Assembly: GCA_026122225.1 (NCBI GenBank)
Contig: JANEZZ010001956.1
Span: 2,110,501-2,174,500 of the forward strand
DNA length: 64,000 nucleotides
Direction: 5' to 3'
Source of the DNA: Heloderma charlesbogerti
Lineage: Eukaryota; Chordata; Lepidosauria; Squamata; Helodermatidae
The notes below the pieces were generated by a model. It worked only from the letters and a program-made list of their open reading frames with translations, was not told where the DNA came from and searched no databases. The translations under genes were made by a program, and so were the position numbers. Within the stretch, counting starts at the first letter, position 1; each line of letters begins with the position of its first letter. Positions 55,670 to 64,000 of the stretch are shown in pieces.

Positions 55670-55864
55670 TGGTGGCTGCGATTTCGGTGGGGCTGCAGGG
55701 CCATTCTAGGTTTCAGCCAGAACTCTGCCGGAGCTATCCAAGGTGCTGGACGCTATCCGCAAAATAGGTTCAGCACTTCGGACAGCTTCTTTAGAGCCTG
55801 GCTCTGACCGAAATCCAGAATGGATTCACAGCCCCACCGAAACCGGGGCCACCAGCCTCCACTG
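55670..55864. mobile_element. CAGTGG-ended foldback transposon
   Basis: CAGCGGAGGCTGGTGGCTGCG at the left, GGGGCCACCAGCCTCCACTG at the right; arms pair from ATTTCGGTGGGGCTG to CAGCCCCACCGAAA. Third copy of the family. Confidence 0.88.
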
Positions 55865-55869
55865 ATTTT

Positions 55870-57600
55870 TACCCATAGAAAACCATGGAGAAATCCAGGA
55901 TTTCAGCATAGCTTTGACCCGGGACCAGTGTGTGTGCCGACCCGCTCCCCCCCCCCCAAAGGTAGCAGCAAAGGGAAGCGCTCATGCTCTCTGTAACTGG
56001 GGTGTTCGTTATGTATTTTGTGTGGGGAAACTTATTTTTTTTGAACGTCAGAAGCGCCTCAAGCCTGCAGGCAGGTCAATGGAGCACGAGGCTTCCGTAA
56101 ATGCAGGGTGGGGGTGGATTTGGACTGGGAGGAGATGTAGATTTTCCACCTTCCATCTTTTGAGGTGGTTTCCAACTAAAATTTCAGAACGCACTGACAA
56201 AATCTGAATGCCCATCTCTCCTTATGATCAAACTTTTTATCTTTGAATGTGCAAAATTGCAGTGGATTTAATCAACAGCAATTTCATTGTTTGTGCTTGG
56301 GGAAAATCATGACACCGTATCTTTTACATTTTCTATCTTTCTTGCTGCACTAGAAAATATGATGGTAAAACATTCTCAGGGACCAGAAGATGACAGGAAC
56401 TGCTGAGTCGTAAAGCCACCCACCGATTTCCCCCCCTTTTTTTCCCCATAGGCTAAGTCCATTTTTACATGCGCCATTAACCACAGCAGTACAAAATTAT
56501 AGGATGCAACATGTCAAACATGTGCAGTACATAGTACAGTATCTGCCTGGTTCACTAAAGTCACATACAACTAGGTATCCTAAATTAGCAGCCCACACAT
56601 CCATTATCAAGGCCATCTCAAAAATGAAGTTATACTTCTTATAGAGAAAAGTCTTTCTCTCTCCCCCCCCCCCCATCCCTTTACCTTTTGCTCGCTTGAA
56701 CTGCAGCTTATTGAACCTGTAGAGGGTATGATTTGCTGATCAAAGCATCTTGGAAAATGCCTGTATGATAGCAACTTCCAATCAACCAAGATTAGACTCA
56801 AACCACCATAGTAGTTCTATAGGCAAAGCAGGCTTTAGATAGCAATCATATACCCTCTTACCTGGGAGTCTCATTTAGCTTCACAGGACTTATTTCTGAT
56901 TAGATAGGTATGTTTGGCTGCATTTCTCAAACAGCAGCAGCTCATACATGACAAACCACTTTTGAAACTAGGGGTGGATGGGGAGTTAATAGTTTACGAT
57001 ATGAACCAAGGATCAGCTGGTCAAAGATACAGACCTTTGGGATCTGAGCCAACACCTATCAATAACTGAGGTGATAAACCTGTGCCTGGTTTGTATCTAG
57101 GGTGACTACATGCAAAAAAAGACAGCGCTCCAGTACCATTAGTAGCTGTGTAGGAGAGGGAATTTCAGCAGGTGTAATGTATCATGCAGGACTCATGTGA
57201 GCCCCTTTCGTGTACTACTTCAGACTCTAGGAAGAGGCTCACATGTTTCTACATGAAGGGCAGAATCCAATATCACATGAGCAGACTTTCACTTGGACAA
57301 TGAGGCTCCCTCCTCTTCCAGCCCCTCAAAATCTGCTCCAGAGAATCTCTCTATCCAAGCAGATATTGAGGGTGCGGGGGGGGGGGGGGAGGATCACCCT
57401 TCCCAGTTTTACCAATGGAAGCTGTTTCATCAGTGGAAAACCTGCACTGGATTTCACCCAGAGTGTTCACCCTGCTTATAAAACAATGGAATATTACTGA
57501 TTTAGTAGCATGTCAGTGAAGAGGCTAGGTTACAACCATTCTTTATAGTTTTAAGGGCAAAACAGGTGACTCTGAAGTTGTGCAGTCCAGACCCAGGTTT
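55870..57600. other. Mostly unassigned sequence between C15orf40 and BTBD1
   Basis: Homopolymer runs lie at 55949-55957, 56666-56676 and 57378-57389. A diverged GCAATCC-type MITE spans about 56843-56925 (GATAGCAATCATATACCC, CTTACCTGGGAGTC). No exon recognised. Confidence 0.45.
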
Positions 57601-57601
57601 A

Positions 57602-57792
57602 GAAGCATAGGAAGATGCCTTATACCGGATCAGAGCATTGGTCCATCTGTCTCAGTGCTGTTGACACTGACTGGCAGCAGCTCTCCAGGGTTTCAGGCAG
57701 AAATTTTTCCAGCCCTACCTGGAGATGCTGGGGATTGAACTTGGGACCGTCTGCGTGGAAAGAAGGTGTTCTACTATTGAGCCACAAACACC
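57602..57792 (-). mobile_element. tRNA-derived squamate SINE, nearly complete
   Basis: On the minus strand the head is tRNA-like with the B box GGTCCCAAGTTCAATCCCC, followed by GCATCTCCAGGTAGGGCTGG, CTGCTGCCAGTCAGTG and the end GTATAAGGCATCTTCCTATGC. Fragments of the same SINE are at 33850-33917 and 36158-36226. Confidence 0.85.
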
Positions 57793-57799
57793 TCAGTGA

Positions 57800-59567
57800 G
57801 TACAAGGCCTAACCTTTAGAGAAATACTATGGCATTGGATGCAAGCTTGTGAAATTGCATACCTTACCAACTGACACTGAAAACAGGTGGTTAGGGTACT
57901 ACACACAAAGTTCAACAATAGCAAACATTTTCCTTCCCACAAATATATTTACTGTAGCAACATGGGTTTTGCTGTATTATTTAAGCCAAGCCCACGGGTA
58001 CACTGGGAACAACCATTTGCACAATATCTCCATCTAGTAACTGAGACTTCATTGTTTCTGGAGTTAATGTATTTTTGTACTTCTGAATCTGGTTGAATTC
58101 TGAATTATTATCTGCACAAAGCAAAATGGGATCATCAGTTTCCTTTTTGAGAAACCTGCTGCACACAATTGGAGATTTGTTGCGTCACTGAAAATCAGCA
58201 ACTGGCTGCAGGTCACCACTGCAGGCTGTTACCTCAGTAAAAATGTTTAGAATCAGAATTCCAGCATTGCAATACTAAAGTTGGTATTAAGGGCATTCTA
58301 AATCTAAAATTCTTCTACAGAATGGTCAGAATTGAAAGAGCTTTCATACCATCATGGAAGGGCTTTCCATTTCATCTAGCGTAGTTGCTACACCTTGAGT
58401 CAAACATCCCCCACCCCCAGGTTGTATCAAAGTTTGCTTTTGAAACTCCTCTATTTCAAAATGTATTTATACAGCACTTTAACATCTTCAAAGCACTCCA
58501 CATAAGTTATCTGGTTGAGTTCCTTACAATGACCTTGTAAGGTAGACAGCTCAATATTATTACTGCCATCAGTGGTTTAAAGTTTTAAGACTGCAAGGCC
58601 ACATAGGTTAACAATGAGGTAAGATTTGAGCAAGGGCCATCCCAATATGTAGCTCAGCCTCTTGGGTTGCAATCCTATAACATTTACCTTGGAGTAAGAC
58701 TCACTGGGGGCTTATGTCTGAGTAGACATATACAGAATTGCAGTTTCAGCCACTATGTTACACCAGCTCACAACATAGTTTGCCGTACAAAAAACTAAGT
58801 CTTCTTGGGCTCTTTGAAATCGTTTCCATAATAATCACAACCCTATGGTTAGGCTGCTATAAACAGTAATCTTGGCTAGTGAATGTTCCCATATACTTAC
58901 CTTGCTATAGTGCATTTGAATATGTATGAACTGTGTCCGTGTAAATGTAAAGTATTCAAGATTTCTTTAACTAAAGTATCCAGAACTAGACAAGGTTTCT
59001 TCCACTCTTCACTTTATATTTTAAGAATAGCTTCATACAACTGACTTCTGAATAACATTTTTCCAGTACACAACAAAACTGATTAAGTTTATGTACATTG
59101 TATTGAGTATAATCGAAGATGCAATTTGTATCAACTTTAATTCTGCTTTTCTTCATCATTTCTTTTTTAGTTTAGAAGAATGCAAGCTCAGTTTAATGTG
59201 TTGTACTGTACAGGAACACAGCCATACTGTACACAGATGATATCACCATCTGCAACAAGTATATTCCGGGATGGGGGCGCGGGAATACAAATACTCTGCT
59301 CCTGCTTCCAGGTTATGAGTAGCACATTTAAAGTGATAAAGTTAAATACTTATGTACATGTAAGAATATTTTAGTTCAAGAATGATTTGGCTGCATACTG
59401 CCACTGAAAGTAGTGATTAGTTTTTAGTACCTTCCAAGTACAATACTTCAGTTTCATAACACATCTGAAATTATATATTTACAAAGCTTCACAGTATTCC
59501 ACTTCTCACATCTGTCCTTTCTTAGCAAAATCAATCCAATTTTTTGCTTCATTTCCAATATCTGAAG
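57800..59567 (-). other. BTBD1: Likely BTBD1 3' untranslated region and flank
   Basis: AT-rich sequence follows the BTBD1 stop codon; its repeat-poor part (about 58900-59567) is the probable 3' untranslated region. Inverted MIR-like phrases lie at 58455-58640 (TATTTATACAGCACTTTAAC, CCTTGTAAGGTAGACAGC). A GCAATCC MITE is at 58668-58745 (GTTGCAATCCTATAAC, CATATACAGAATTGCAG). The poly(A) site is not placed. Confidence 0.5.
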
Positions 59568-63982
<4,415 letters not shown>

Positions 63983-64000
63983 TTAAGAAACCATTTCCCA

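Overview
The window is nuclear DNA of a vertebrate, almost certainly a squamate reptile (lizard or snake). It carries three single-copy genes in the order and orientation known from human 15q25.2: RAMAC on +, C15orf40 on -, BTBD1 on -. The interspersed repeats are squamate in character: RTE BovB LINEs, Sauria SINEs whose 3' ends match BovB, L2 and CR1 LINEs, and many short inverted-repeat DNA transposons whose ends read GCAATCCTATGCATG.

Layout. 1-747 is an antisense BovB fragment that runs off the left edge. About 1080-6108 is a local tandem-repeat array, old and invaded on the left, homogenised into a higher-order repeat from 3070 to 6108. It stops just short of the CpG island and non-coding exon 1 of RAMAC (exon end about 6378). 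RAMAC has a coding exon at 12295-12471 and a last exon at 17008-17197, giving 118 residues. A second, diverged copy of the first coding exon lies upstream at 9672-9826. From about 17970 to 50427 I see no gene: this convergent intergenic stretch holds L2 pieces, solo-LTR-like elements, nested DNA transposons, SINEs, microsatellites and unassigned sequence. C15orf40 occupies 50428-54842 (four coding exons, 152 residues). Its CpG promoter is flanked by two tandem Sauria SINEs. The last two coding exons of BTBD1 are at 63797-63943 and 59568-59726. The intron between them holds a full-length BovB with an uninterrupted 1048-codon ORF and exact 11-bp target-site duplications.

How the parts relate. 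RAMAC is the activating subunit of the mRNA cap methyltransferase RNMT, C15orf40 is a DUF167/UPF0235 protein of unknown function, and BTBD1 is a BTB/BACK/PHR substrate adaptor for CUL3. They are conserved neighbours and not a pathway. The mobile elements are linked: the intact BovB encodes the kind of machinery that could move the Sauria SINEs and a 353-bp internally deleted BovB derivative at 32533-32885, which has its own exact 11-bp target duplication.

Limits: splice sites were read by eye, protein identities come from recall of the families, and repeat boundaries are approximate unless a target-site duplication is given.
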